Assembly: GCA_014529385.2 (NCBI GenBank)
Contig: CM043953.1
Coordinates: forward strand, 84,826,342-84,890,341
Origin: Adiantum capillus-veneris
Lineage: Eukaryota > Streptophyta > Polypodiopsida > Polypodiales > Pteridaceae
Reading direction: 5' to 3'
DNA: 64,000 nucleotides
Part shown: in pieces, positions 25,747-36,096 of the stretch
Layout of the letters: every line of letters begins with the position of its first letter
Position numbering within the stretch: the stretch's first letter is position 1
Position numbers and translations under genes: made by a program
The notes under the pieces: model-generated
Database searches by the model: none
Told to the model about the DNA's origin: nothing
The model's input: only the letters and a program-made list of their open reading frames with translations

Positions 25747-27264
25747 ATGGCTGACAATAGTAAAGAGAGTGCAATTAATGTTGATAACTTTGATTTTGCT
25801 AATGAGCAAGCCTCTAATGATGCCCCGATGCTTGTTAACTATCTTGTTTCTTGGCTTCAACAAGCCATGGGCAATCCATCCCTCCAAAGTGAAGTGCAAC
25901 GGCAGCTTCGTGCTCATGGGATTCTCCAAGCTCCCCACCATCACGAGAGAATACCTAGGAGGCCTCCGTGTGAGACTTCTAAAAGAGGTCTCTCTCCAAT
26001 TCGGGAAGAAGAAGAGGATCCCTATGAAGGGCTCATAAATTTTCTCCTTGATGACGCATCTCCTTCTCGAAGGAGAATTCAAGAGCCTCCACCGAAGGAA
26101 CGAGAAAGAAGTGAGTCTCCCGCCACCTCGGCGGAGATGGCTCCACGAAGACGGAGGGCTAAACGCTTTCCATCACCTCCAAAATGGAGAAGACCATCGC
26201 ATACTTCTCCACACCATACTTCAAAGAGGGATGACAAAAACGAAGAGAAGAAAAAGGCAAAAAAGAGGACACCATGTTCTCCATCTTCTTCATCCTCTTC
26301 TTCTTATGAAAGTGATGGTCAAGACAATGAAGATCAAGGCAAGAAAAAGGCGAGAAAGAGGTCACCCTCTTCTACATCTTCCTCAAATTCTTCATCTTCT
26401 AAAGAAAGTGATGGTGTAACTTTTGAACCATAAAGAAAAAGAGGCCATAGGAAATCCTATGCCACGTGGAAGAGGTCATCCAAGCTCAAGAAGTTCAAAG
26501 AGGGAGGGAAGAGCATCTCTTTCCTTACCTATGATGGCACATTTGGTGCTACGGACAAAGTCTTGGCCTTTATCCAACAATTTGATGTGGCGTTCGGAGA
26601 TGAGGGCTTCACGGAGTCCTCTAAGCTATACCATGTAGCTATGCACTTTCAAAAGTCCACCAAAAAATGGTGGTCTAGCGTACGGGCCAACGGTGAAGCT
26701 CCACGAACATGGAAGAGCTTCCATTATGAAGTAGTTTTTGGCCACCGATGCCAAAGACAAAGTACCCACCGAATGGCGAAGCTTAAAGCTCTCTCCCTAT
26801 GAATCTATCCCCAAATATGTAGAAAACGTTTGGGACCCACAACTCAACGCCACTGTCTTCAAAAAGTTGGATTTTGGAGAGAAAAAGCATCAATTTTGTG
26901 CGGGCTTAACCGAAGAAATGGCGGAGTATGTCAACTCCCAAAGGCCACGCACCATATCGGCGGTAATACATCATACTATGGTGGCCTCTCGAATCAATTT
27001 CCAAACAGGGGCTAAGAGGAATTCTAAGCCCCCTGAAAACAAGGGTTGCAATGAGCCTAAGGGGAAGGACAATGTCCAAAAGTCTCCTAAGGGCAACTCC
27101 AACAAAGCTAAGAGAAGGGAGTTTATAAAGGCAAAAATAAACTCTCTCCTGAAGAGCCTGAGTGTTATCGCAAGGATAACCGATGTTTCAAGTGCGGCGA
27201 ACAAGGGCATGCGTACCGTGCTTATCCTCAAAAGAACAACCTCCATGATCCTCCTAGAGCTACC
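25747..27264 (+). pseudogene. Gypsy C gag
   Basis: Starts MADNSKESAINVDNFDFANE, followed by an Arg/Ser/Lys-rich region with poly-Ser blocks (residues about 130-225). A TAA at 26431 interrupts the frame. The same frame then gives the capsid region (FLTYDGTF...LAFIQQFDVAF...MHFQKSTKKWW), a frameshift near 26735 leads to CAGLTEEMAEYVNSQRPRTI, and another returns to CFKCGEQGHAYRAYP (27184-27225). That zinc knuckle has CX2CX4H but Tyr in place of the last Cys. Gag would package element RNA; at least three lesions make this copy dead. The serine-rich N-terminal extension is longer than usual for chromovirus gag. Confidence 0.8.
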
Positions 27265-27675
27265 TTGGTCGAGATCCAAGAGGAGGAAACTCACCACAAA
27301 GGATCTCCTCTATGCCATGCTTGGGGAAAGGTAAGAGAACATGATGCTTTTATCCTCTTTGACCCTGGTTCTACTCATAATTTTATATCTATAGAGTTGG
27401 CCACCAAGCTAGGCATACAAATCTACAAGATGGGAGATGTCCAACCCGCAGACGGTGCTTTCAAGGGGCAAGAAGCTTCAGTCACTCCCTTAATCGGGAA
27501 ATTGAGGCTCCATATCCAAAGCTATGTGGACAAAGAGGACTTCTTTATCCCTCCTCTCAAGCATGAGGATGTAATCCTAGGGGCACCATGGTTTGATCGC
27601 ATGGGTGCCAATGTTAAATTCCTTGAAAGGAGAATCTCTTTTAAGTTCAGGAAAAAAGATATGTATAGATGCTAA
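27265..27675 (+). pseudogene. Gypsy C aspartic protease
   Basis: FILFDPGSTHNFISIELATK (Asp codon at 27361) matches the retropepsin active-site loop, with Pro where Ser or Thr is usual; this variant is known to me from other plant Gypsy copies. VILGAPWFDRMGANV is the downstream flap/Ile-Leu-Gly motif. It continues in the gag zinc-knuckle frame and ends in a stop at 27673, in a different frame from RT. Confidence 0.8.
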
Positions 27676-28589
27676 GGAAATGGGTAACACTATACCCATT
27701 GTACATACACAAGATTTCAACAAGTCAATAAAGAGCTCTATTTCTGTGTACATGATTTTTGTTAAAGATTCTCAAAATGAACCTAATGTTTTAGCAAAAG
27801 AAAATATACACAATCAAAAGGAATTAGAGTTATCCAATTTTCTCAAGGGGTTTCAAGATGTCTTTATTGACGACATCCCTTGTGAGCTACCTCCTAAACG
27901 AGGCAATGATGACCATGCAATTGAACTTCTTCCAGGAAGTCTACTACCTAACAAACCTCCTTATAGAGTTTCTCAAGCTCAACAAGAGGAGATTATGAGG
28001 CAAGTGCATGAGTTAGTTGAGAAGGGCATGGTTAGGCCTAGCTCATCTCCATTTTGTTCTCCTGTGCTACTAGTGCAAAAGAAAGACGGCACATATCATA
28101 TCTGTGTCGACTATAGAGCACTAAATAGGATCACTATCAAGAATAGGTTTCCCATTCCACGGGTAGAAGACCTATTTGATAAGCTACAAGGGTCCACCTA
28201 CTTCAGTAGGATTGACCTAAAAAGTGGCTATCATCAAATAAGGATAGTTGATCAAGACATTGTAAAGACCACATTTTGCACTATGTTTGGTCTTTATGCA
28301 TACATTGTCATGCCTTTTGGCTTGACCAATGCACCAACCACATTCAACCGCTTGATGGAGAAGCTATTCAGGCCTCACCGAACCTTTACTGGAGTGTTCT
28401 TTCATGATATCATCATCTACTCTAATTCATTAGACGAACAAAAGCGACACCTCCTGGTAATATTTCAAGTTCTAAGAGAGAATGAAATTTATGTTAATCA
28501 AAAGAAAAGTGAATTTTTCTTACAAGAGAAGTATTTAGGTCACATTATCTCGCAAGATGGGATCCAAATGGATCCATCAAAGTTAGAGG
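27593..28589 (+). pseudogene. Gypsy C reverse transcriptase, left part, lacking one catalytic Asp
   Basis: After the linker come PYRVSQAQQEEIMRQVHELV, SPFCSPVLLVQKKDGTYHIC, FSRIDLKSGYHQIRI (first catalytic Asp) and MPFGLTNAPTTFNRLM. The active-site motif at 28400-28414 reads FHDIIIYS where FxDDIxIYS is expected: one of the two adjacent aspartates is missing, as if one GAT codon had been deleted in frame. RT is cut at 28589 within DPSKLE by Gypsy B and continues at 46608. Confidence 0.88.
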
Positions 28590-30766
28590 TGAGAAGCGGA
28601 TGTGAAAATAGACCCGGTGGCCTCTACACCAAGACTATGCACAATGGCCTCATCATGGGAGATACACAATAGGGGCACCACCTAACAAGATAAGCGGCTA
28701 GGATGCATACATATACACAATAAAATATGCCATGGAAAACAATTTCAAGATCCACGATGTGGAATGGGGTTGTGAGAGAATAAGGTGAGAGGAGTGGTGA
28801 GTGAGTGAGAATGGGCTTGATAATGAGGTCAGAGAAACATGCAAGTATGCTCACTTCTCATACAAGAGGTGGAAAATCCGCACACCTCAAGATGCAAGTA
28901 GCAAGATTATAGAAATATGAGAGGGAGAGAGTGTGTGTGTGTGTATGAGGTCAAGGAAACATGCAAGTATGCTCACTTCTCATACAAGAGGTGGCAAATC
29001 CGCACACCTCAAGATGCAAGTAGCAAGATTATAGAAATATGAGAGGGAGAGAGAGTGTGTGTGTCTGAGGTCAGGGAAACATGCAAGTATGCTCACTTCT
29101 CATACAAGAGGTGGCAAATCCGCACACCTCAAGATGCAAGTAGCAAGATGATAGAAATATGAGAGGGAGAGAGAGTGTGTGTGTATGGTGTGTATGGTGT
29201 ATGGTGGCGAATCCGCACACCTTAATATAAGCAATAAAAAATAAAAAATTGGCAAGGAACAAGCATATACCATACTCACAATGAAATGTATACAAAGCGA
29301 CACAAGGTATGGCACCAAGATGGAGTGTGTTGATTGCTTGCAAAAGATGAATACAATAGGTAGCGTATGGCAAGAAGATGAGAAGGGAGAAAGATCGTAG
29401 GAGGTATAATGGAGAGATGGGAGTTGATGGCGAGGAATATCATTAGTGTGTCCACCCTTCTTCTTCTTGAAATTGTACCTTCAACCCTTAATTACAAGTG
29501 GTGTGGAGGTATGGTGCTCAATTTTTGTGCATGGTAATGGTGATGGTGATGGTGTTGTGATTATGTGATTAGGGTTCATGCTACAAGCATGTAGCACAAG
29601 GGTGTGTATTGATAGGTGTGTGTGTGTGTGTATCTCCCCCCTCCCTAGTGAGCTCTCATGGCCTCCTTATATAGGGTAGGAGAGGAGGATTTAGTAATAT
29701 TTCTAATTGAGGTGAGTGTCCCACTCTGGTGACTAGGAAAATGGGGTGCATGTGACTGTGGCTCCCATCTTGTCTCCTCATTATTTAAAATACCACAGTC
29801 AATAGAGAGAGAAGAAGAGAGAATGTGGGTAGGATGTAGAGGATAGGAGATATTTACAATAGTCTAGCTTTGGCTAGACATAAGCTTATTAGGGAGAGAA
29901 GAGAGAGGTAAGATATTTACAAGAGAGGTTGTCGAAGGTGGATAGTTGTTGATGAGGATGGATCCTCCAAAAATGGTGATAGAATCACTCTAGATTTGCC
30001 AAGACCTCATTAAAAGAGCCTTGTCTCTTGTAATCATGCTTGAAGACTTGTAGAACCATACCCATTCTAGAGGGAACAAAACTGGGGATGGCCTGTGTCA
30101 CCATTACACGAGAAAACTAGAGTCCACCACAAAAATCATAGCTCCGCATTCATAACTCCAAAAATTCTGAAAAAATTTGAGCTAAAAGTTGAGGTCATGA
30201 GCTACAGCTTTCATGTTGAACACTTCTTCAGATTCGGGATTCTTCTCTATGCAAAAAATTCAACCAAATAGTGTATTATTTGTGGCTGCAAAGGTCCTTT
30301 GGTGGTGCCCTTTGAGTGGACTTCTCTCTTGCCTTCAAGTGTAAGCTCGTTCATGTGTATGAAAACATGACCTAGAGTGTTGAAAAGATTGGTAATCATC
30401 TAGATGGAGGTATTATTGAAATTTGAAACTGGGGTTGAGGTTTGAAAAGAAAACTAGTGAATAAAATATTTGGTAGGATGGAATAATATATATACATGAA
30501 AAATATATTAGAAAATACTAAATATATATAATGTAATTTAGAATATATATATTTAATGCTTAAGGTCAAAAGAGAGATCAATAAAGAAAGCTTACTTATT
30601 TATGCTACATCGTGATTGATTAGCATAAGTCTTATTTATTTAATAAAGGCTAAAACGTGTGTGAAAAAGGGAAGAAAAATCAAAAGTAACTTATATAATA
30701 GGAAATATTTTTGGTAAAAGGTCAAAAATATATGGGGGGTTCCCATGTATGGAAAAGCTTGCCTCA
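28590..30766 (-). repeat. Gypsy B 3' LTR (2177 bp)
   Basis: On the minus strand begins TGAGGCAAGCTTTTCC, directly after a purine-rich 'AGTGGGAGGGCTAA'. It ends TCCGCTTCTCA. About 217 bp longer than the 5' LTR, chiefly because of the tandem array at 28825-29186. Confidence 0.88.
28825..29186. repeat. Three tandem copies of a ~120 bp unit in the B 3' LTR
   Basis: 'gaggtcag.gaaacatgcaag' starts copies at 28825, 28945 and 29067. Each ends in (GA)n(GT)n. The 5' LTR has a single copy (44912 on), so the expansion came after insertion. Confidence 0.92.
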
Positions 30767-31212
30767 TTAGCCCTCCCACTAAGGCTAGAGGTATTCGTGC
30801 CTCTAGCTCTGTACTTGATTCTTCTTCAATTGAGGTGGAGGAGTCTCCCTCCTCAGGGATTTCCATCATAGGTGCTTGATCAAACCTCAAAAAGTAGTGC
30901 TTCAACCTCCATCCATTGACACGTGTTTTGTGGAGCCTACCATGTGCATCCATCAATCAGTAACTGCCATTCGCGTAGCGCTTCCTAATGACAAATGGCC
31001 CCTCCCATCTGGGTGAAAACTTTTTATCCTTCCTAGTGTCAAACCTGTTATCATACCATAGGACCAACATACCTTTCTTGAGACCTTTTGCCCTAAGTCC
31101 CTTGTTGAAGGTAAGTCGACGTTGCTCTGCCTGTGGTGCATAATAGTTGATAGCATCTTCTTTGTCTAGTTGAAGCCTCTCTAGATCAAGAATGTGGTTG
31201 TGGAGATGAGCA
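30767..31212 (-). pseudogene. Gypsy B integrase C-terminal domain and tail
   Basis: YAPQAEQRRLTFNKGLRAKG and KGMLVLWYDNRFDTRKDKKF, then SPRWEGPFVIRKRYANGSY form the SH3-like end of a Gypsy integrase; the tail reads HKTRVNGWRLKHYF. It joins directly to the zinc-finger part at about 31213: the catalytic core is deleted. Confidence 0.85.
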
Positions 31213-31554
31213 TTACGACATGTTGCCTGCCTTTTGACATTCCTTGCATGTTTTACACCAATGATGCACATCCCTATGTAGACTAGGCCATACAAACCCG
31301 GCTTGTAGAATCTTTCTACTAGTGATGTCAAGTGCAAAGTGTCCTCCGCAAACACCATCATGGCAACTTGAAATGATTTCAGTGATCTCTCTAGAGAGAG
31401 GTACATGCCTAAGAATTTGATCCTTACCCTTGCAGTAGAGGTCGTCATTGATAAGGCGGTATTTTGTTGCCTTGCGCACAAGCCACTGCTTTTGGCCCTT
31501 AGTAAGATCTTTAGGACACTCTCCTGTGTCCAAGAAACTCATGATGTTAGGCAC
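31213..31554 (-). pseudogene. Gypsy B integrase zinc-binding domain
   Basis: CHDGVCGGHFALDITSRK, then WCKTCKECQKAG: the HHCC finger of Gypsy integrases. The preceding GQKQWLVRKATKYRLINDDL and YCKGKDQILRHVPL are the usual lead-in. No core follows. Confidence 0.88.
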
Positions 31555-31566
31555 AGCATCGCTACC

Positions 31567-32028
31567 TTAGAAGAGAGGCAACTTCAACTTGATAGCACCC
31601 ACCACTGAAACATCTTGCAGCTTCTCTCTAGCTAGAGCATCTGCTTCTCGATTTTCTGATCGAGGGACATGATGTAATTGTACAACTTGAAATTTCCCTA
31701 AAAGTTCCTTAACTTTGCGTAAATGGCCTAGCAAGCTATGATTTTTACAAGCCCAAGTTCCTTGTATTTGTTTTATTAAAAGCCTGGCATCACCAAATAC
31801 ATTTAACCGTTGAATGCCCCGTGTCACACACCACTCTAACCCAAGAGTTAAGGCTGCGTATTCTGCCTCACTGTTAGAGTGAGAATCCAAGAGATTCCCA
31901 GTGGAGAAAACCTTATCCCCTTGCTCGTTGAAGATAACAATGCCTACTGTAGCTTTGTCCACTTTCCTCTTGTAGGCTCCATCAAAGAAAAGAGAGTGAG
32001 CCTCCTCTACCTTAGGGACTTCCAGCAC
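31567..32028 (-). pseudogene. Gypsy B second (archaeal-type) RNase H
   Basis: LFFDGAYKRKVDKATVGIV (first Asp), SHSNSEAEYAALTLGLEW (Glu), NVFGDARLLIKQIQGTWACK (Asp) and HHVPRSENREADALAR (last Asp) give all four catalytic positions of the RVT_3/aRNH family found in Tat-type plant Gypsy elements. 153 codons without a stop. Confidence 0.88.
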
Positions 32029-32460
32029 AGGTGTAATCTCTTGATCATTTGGGTTTATCTTTAGCTTCTTTTCATAGTGGAGATGAGTGAGAATACCTCA
32101 TAGACTGACGCCCTTGTGGAGTTCTCCACTTGCATTGTGTAGTCAAACTCTTGCAGCCATGTGCTGCATTACATAAGGAAATACGTCTTCCATTGTTAAG
32201 ATTATGAATGTTCTAGACAATAAATAAGAGCAAAATTTGGTGGTAGCAAACATTAATGCAAGCACCATGTGCTTCACTACCGTGTATCCCTTTTTTGATG
32301 GAGTCGTCATTCGACTAGAGAAGTAGATAGGACGCATGAAAGAAGTTTGAGGATCCTTTTGCATCAATACAACCCCAAGTGTGTCATTGCCCACACTAGG
32401 GTTTACATAAAATGTCTCGTCCCACTTTGGAGGTGCTATGGTGGGAAGCTAGAATTTGTT
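32029..32460 (-). pseudogene. Gypsy B first RNase H, degenerate
   Basis: MGNDTLGVVLMQKDPQTSFM, RPIYFSSRMTTPSKKGYTVV and KFCSYLLSRTFIILTMEDVF align with the gypsy RNase H, but the Thr-Asp near its end reads Met-Glu and the usual Glu helix is altered, matching the dead first RNase H of element A. Frame breaks also occur. Confidence 0.75.
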
Positions 32461-33592
32461 TTACCTCATTGAATTGTTGTCATTTTCTTCACTCCAAGTG
32501 AAGATCTCTTGATGGGTAACTTGTTGTAAAGTGAGAACCACTTGGGAGAGCAAGTGAATGAACGTACTCAAATACCTCACCTTTTGAAGAAAAGAGACCA
32601 ATTGCTTTTTTGTGGTGGGAGAGGTCAAAGCCACCAAGGCTTGAACCTTGCTTGGGTCAGCTTCAATGCCTTTGGCCGAGATCACATGGCCAAGAAGAGT
32701 AACCTTGCTTTCACCAATGAAGAGAGCGAGAGCTGTAGATACAAAAGTCATCAATAAAAACACGGATTGATTTTCCAAAGAATGGCTGAAAAACAAATGT
32801 CATATCGCTGAAAAGTGGCTGGAGCATTAGTGAGACCAAAAGGCATAACTCTGTAAGCAAAACATCCCCATGGTGTGATGAAGGTTGTCTTCTTTTGATC
32901 TTCTTCAGTGATGCTAACTTGGAAGTAGCCTGAGTAGCCATCACATACCGTGTAGCGCTCATGTCCTGCTACCTCATTGAGAATTTTGTCTTGAAAAGAA
33001 AGCGGAAAATGGTCTCTCTTTGTGGCTGCATTAATAGGCTTGTAATCAACACAAATTCTCCACTTACCATTCTTCTTTGGTGTGACTACCACTCTGAGTC
33101 TTCAACAGGATAGATAAAACCGGCTTCTAGAAATTTCCTCACCTCTTTGAGTAGGGCGTCTTGTTGAATTACTCCTAGCCGCCTGATCTTCTGCACTACA
33201 GGTTTACTTCCCTCCTTGAGCTCAATGTGATGTTGAACTACTGTGATGCCAATGATTTTATCATATTCATCAATGAACAATGTGGTAAAATTACTTAGTA
33301 TCAAAACATAATCTTCACTCTCCTTCCCACACAACTCACTAGAGAGCATTTGATGTAGCTTACTTGCTTCTACCAGAGGTTGTATACCTGGTGTCTCCCC
33401 TTGGTTTGATGATGAGGCATCAGGTTGATCCATCTTCTTAGGGTCCTTGAGAATGATCCCCATCACCTCAATGCTACTGTCACTTTCTTCACTCACTGTT
33501 GACTCCTCCTGTGAAGTGGTTGAAGAGTCACCACTAGAAAACTCATCCTCGGAGGTTTCTAGATCCATGTCGCGTTGTTGACCTATCTTCAT
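32461..33592 (-). pseudogene. Gypsy B protease end and reverse transcriptase
   Basis: 33592-33086 carries an acidic Ser-rich linker, then VVQHHIELKEGSKPVVQKIR and LEAGFIYPVEDSEW. 33092-32751 has PKKNGKWRICVDYKPINAAT, YTVCDGYSGYFQVSITEEDQ (first Asp) and MPFGLTNAPATFQR. A frameshift leads to SIRVFIDDFCIYSSRS (Asp pair intact), then FIHLLSQVVLTLQQVTHQE. At least two frameshifts. It closely resembles the RT of element A. Confidence 0.9.
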
Positions 33593-33618
33593 GTCATAAA
33601 GTATTGGCTCATACGTAG

Positions 33619-34898
33619 TGATCCGAGCCTATCACAAATTTTTGTTTATCATATTTTGTTGGTTTTCCTTGCTTCTAGAGGTTTACAATAAAAGAAAGAG
33701 TGAGAACAACCTCTTGGGAAAATTTAAAAAAAAAATGATTTTTCCTTGACTAGTTCACCGGAGGTGAAAGGTAGAGGGAGAACCTAGTGGTAAAGGGAAG
33801 GGAAAATATGTAAATGTGAAAAGAAAAGATATGATGTGGTTGTGGAGCCATGCACCCATGATTCAAGGGTCATGAGTGGCTCATATCATCATGGCTTTGG
33901 AGCCATATGATGATTCAAACAAATGGGACCCAAGTGGAAGACTTGGTAAAGGAAGAAACCATACACATGATTTTGATGAATTTTTAAAAAATACTTCCAC
34001 TCCGATCCAAGAAAAGTTGTCTTCATCAAAGTTGTAGCTGATGAGCTGGAGATTCTGGCCATATTTGTTTTATAATTTTTGCATCTACGGTCTAGGAGAT
34101 ATGGCCAAAATGGTGGACGCCAGTTTTTTCAACTGTGGTGGAGACTACCCCCTCTACCTTTACACACACACACCCTTCTTTTTCCACATTGAGACCTTCT
34201 CTAAAATCAGCCATTAGTCTTCTCACCCTCCTCTCCTTCCTTCTCTCTCTCAAGCTCAAAAACCCATCAAAGTTCCTCTTCTAATCACCTCTCAAGTCAT
34301 GCTTAATCTTGTTGTAATTCATAAGTTCTCATTCAACCCCTTCCTATTATTACTAGATATGTATTGATTTTATGTAGATTCTTTACATTTTAAAATAAGG
34401 AAGCTCTTGGACTCAAGCTATGGAGGAAGGAGTGAAGACAACACAAGTGATGATGGAGCTAATTGGTCAACAAATCACTTGGAAGGAGCTTCTTCATTGG
34501 TTGAATGTCCCTAATCAAGCTTCATTTGTACAAATTACACTTGGATCTTAACCTCACTCCTAATCACTCTCTTTCCTATATAAAGAGGCCTTCCCCTTTG
34601 TAATTTCAAGCCTCCCTCAGCCCCATTGAGCCTTTGTATCACTCACCATGAGCCCATAAGCTCATTCATTCACTCTATTCTTGCACATCCTAGAGTGCAA
34701 ATTGTTTCATGCTAGTAACCTCTCCTCCTCTTACTTATGTTAATTAAGAGAAATGTTTTATATGTGTGTGAGAATGCTTGATGTGATCTTGGCTAATCCT
34801 TGAGTGATTGTTTGGTAATCTATATGCTATTTGTGTTGGGAGTGTTTGAAGTCATCCATTCCTTGTACACACACTACGGTTAATGCTTCATTCATAGT

Positions 34899-34942
<44 letters not shown>

Positions 34943-35057
34943 TGTAGCGGTCCTAGTCCACGCTTCCAAGACTAGGTGGTGCCCTCATCTCATTTCCCTT
35001 GTGGCGCAATGGAGTTTGTTTTGGTGTAGAGGCCGCCATTCCAAATTTCCTTCGTCA
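33619..35057 (+). repeat. Gypsy A 5' LTR (1439 bp)
   Basis: TGATCCGAGCCTATCAC to TTCCTTCGTCA. A (CT)n tract lies at about 34900-34939. A GTTGTAGCT...GTGGACGCCAGTTTT module at 34024-34132 is shared with other LTRs in the window. Confidence 0.95.
34577..34585 (+). promoter_or_regulatory. TATA box of the Gypsy A 5' LTR
   Basis: TATATAAAG in an otherwise AT-poor context ('cctatataaagaggcc'). It is the best promoter candidate for element RNA; the same motif is at 42256-42264 in the 3' LTR. Confidence 0.6.
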
Positions 35058-35062
35058 TAAAT

Positions 35063-35080
35063 TGGTGCCCCCACTGAGGA
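35063..35080 (+). promoter_or_regulatory. Primer-binding site of Gypsy A
   Basis: TGGTGCCCCCACTGAGGA, five bases after the LTR. B uses the related TGGTGCTCCCACGGAGG, so both share a primer tRNA type different from the initiator Met used by C and Copia. The tRNA is not identified by eye. Confidence 0.75.
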
Positions 35081-35107
35081 TTTCTCAAGCAGCGCTCTAT
35101 CAATCCT

Positions 35108-35611
35108 ATGAAGGAAGATCCATCAAATTCTCCGAGACTTCCACTATGGTCTCCCCAAGAAGCTCGAGAAAAGAAGCGTCTTTACCGACAAACGGCACGT
35201 ATGCGGGTAAAGAGAGTTAACTACACACACCCTTCTTTGCTTCAAGGAAAATCTTGTAGTCATCAAGTCGCTAGGTCAAAAAATTGTGTTGAGTGCTTTG
35301 TGGCTAGTGTGAAGACACTTCCTTTGAAGCCTCGACTTCAGGTGGTGAAAGCACTCTCAAACTCAGGAATTAACAAGTTTTTGGAGGGGGAGCTACACAT
35401 CAATGGGGTGCGGTATTGGCAAGAGGCTACATATGGTGATGCACTCCAACTACTACTAGCAAGAAGGCTCAAGGTGGTTGAGAGGGTAGCCATCGAACCC
35501 TATGAACTCTACAAAGCTGAAGATGGTCACACCAAAGCTAGGCTAATCACTGGTGAGCAAATTCTTCGCATTTCTCAAATGGTGGGATCCAAGAGAGCTC
35601 AACTTCAATGA
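35108..35611 (+). CDS. Gypsy A leader ORF 1 (167 aa, unknown function)
   Basis: Intact 167-codon frame starting 27 bases after the primer site, MKEDPSNSPRLPLWSPQEAR. The N-terminal 70 residues are basic (REKKRLYRQTARMRVKRVN). The C-terminal part (about 75-167) looks folded: LPLKPRLQVVKALSNSGINK, then DALQLLLARRLKVVERVAIE, ending ITGEQILRISQMVGSK. I recognise no family. Extra frames between primer site and gag are known in Ogre/Tat Gypsy elements, so its place fits, but function is unknown. Conservation in other copies is the test of whether it is a gene. Confidence 0.5.
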   Translation: MKEDPSNSPRLPLWSPQEAREKKRLYRQTARMRVKRVNYTHPSLLQGKSCSHQVARSKNCVECFVASVKTLPLKPRLQVVKALSNSGINKFLEGELHINGVRYWQEATYGDALQLLLARRLKVVERVAIEPYELYKAEDGHTKARLITGEQILRISQMVGSKRAQLQ

Positions 35612-35644
35612 AGTGCTTCATGGAAGTTTGTAATTAATGCACCA

Positions 35645-36076
35645 ATGAATAATCCCATTTTCTACAACTTTCAATCAGTTCAGAATATTAGGGTGAATGT
35701 GCGCATTGATAGAAAGATTTTTTTCCAACAAAGATTGGTATTCTATTTTGGAGCTGAGAGGTTGAGAGAGATATTGCTGTCCCCTGACCCTATAATATTT
35801 CCTATTTTGGAGTATAATGTATCTTTTGATGTTCACATCTTCATCTTGCTTTAAGCATACTCCACGAATCATAGGGATTTATATGGACCTTTCCAACCTC
35901 TTGCTAGACAAACTGTGCATATAATAGCTAGCACAAAGCTTAGGTTCCAAAACATCATAAGGGACTTACTAGGCCCTCGTCGTCTAGCTGAGATTAATGC
36001 ATCTATCAATCCATTTATTCTACCCTTAATAAGATATGATTTGGGCCTAGACGTTTTCATCTTTGTGCTGTATTGA
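35645..36076 (+). CDS. Gypsy A leader ORF 2: two tandem related segments split by a stop
   Basis: One frame from ATG 35645 has 69 codons, a TAA at 35852-35854, then 73 more open codons to TGA at 36074. The two halves align without gaps over 63 residues with 21 identities: each has FQ, then a hydrophobic stretch, G..RL.EI, P.I.P...Y, and ends DV.IF.L just before its stop. This is an internal domain duplication. The ends FDVHIFILL and LDVFIFVLY are strongly hydrophobic. The second half has no ATG, so it needs stop read-through, splicing or internal initiation, or the stop may be a lesion (TAA from CAA or GAA). No family recognised. The gag frame begins right after. Confidence 0.5.
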
Positions 36077-36096
36077 GAGGAAGGCAACCCACTTTT

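Noticed and set aside
25739-26419. Overlapping frames over the Gypsy C gag N-terminus (99 and 123 codons)
   Set aside because: Alternative-frame shadows of the gag frame beginning at 25747; they lack the gag motifs.
28825-29186. Possible CRISPR-like array (three regular repeats)
   Set aside because: Copies are contiguous ~120 bp units without spacers, inside an LTR of a plant element; it is an ordinary tandem expansion.
36073-36096. Gag start upstream at 36073
   Set aside because: The codon there is TTG and it overlaps the stop of the leader frame; ATG at 36097 or 36100 begins the conserved MAFPNF segment.
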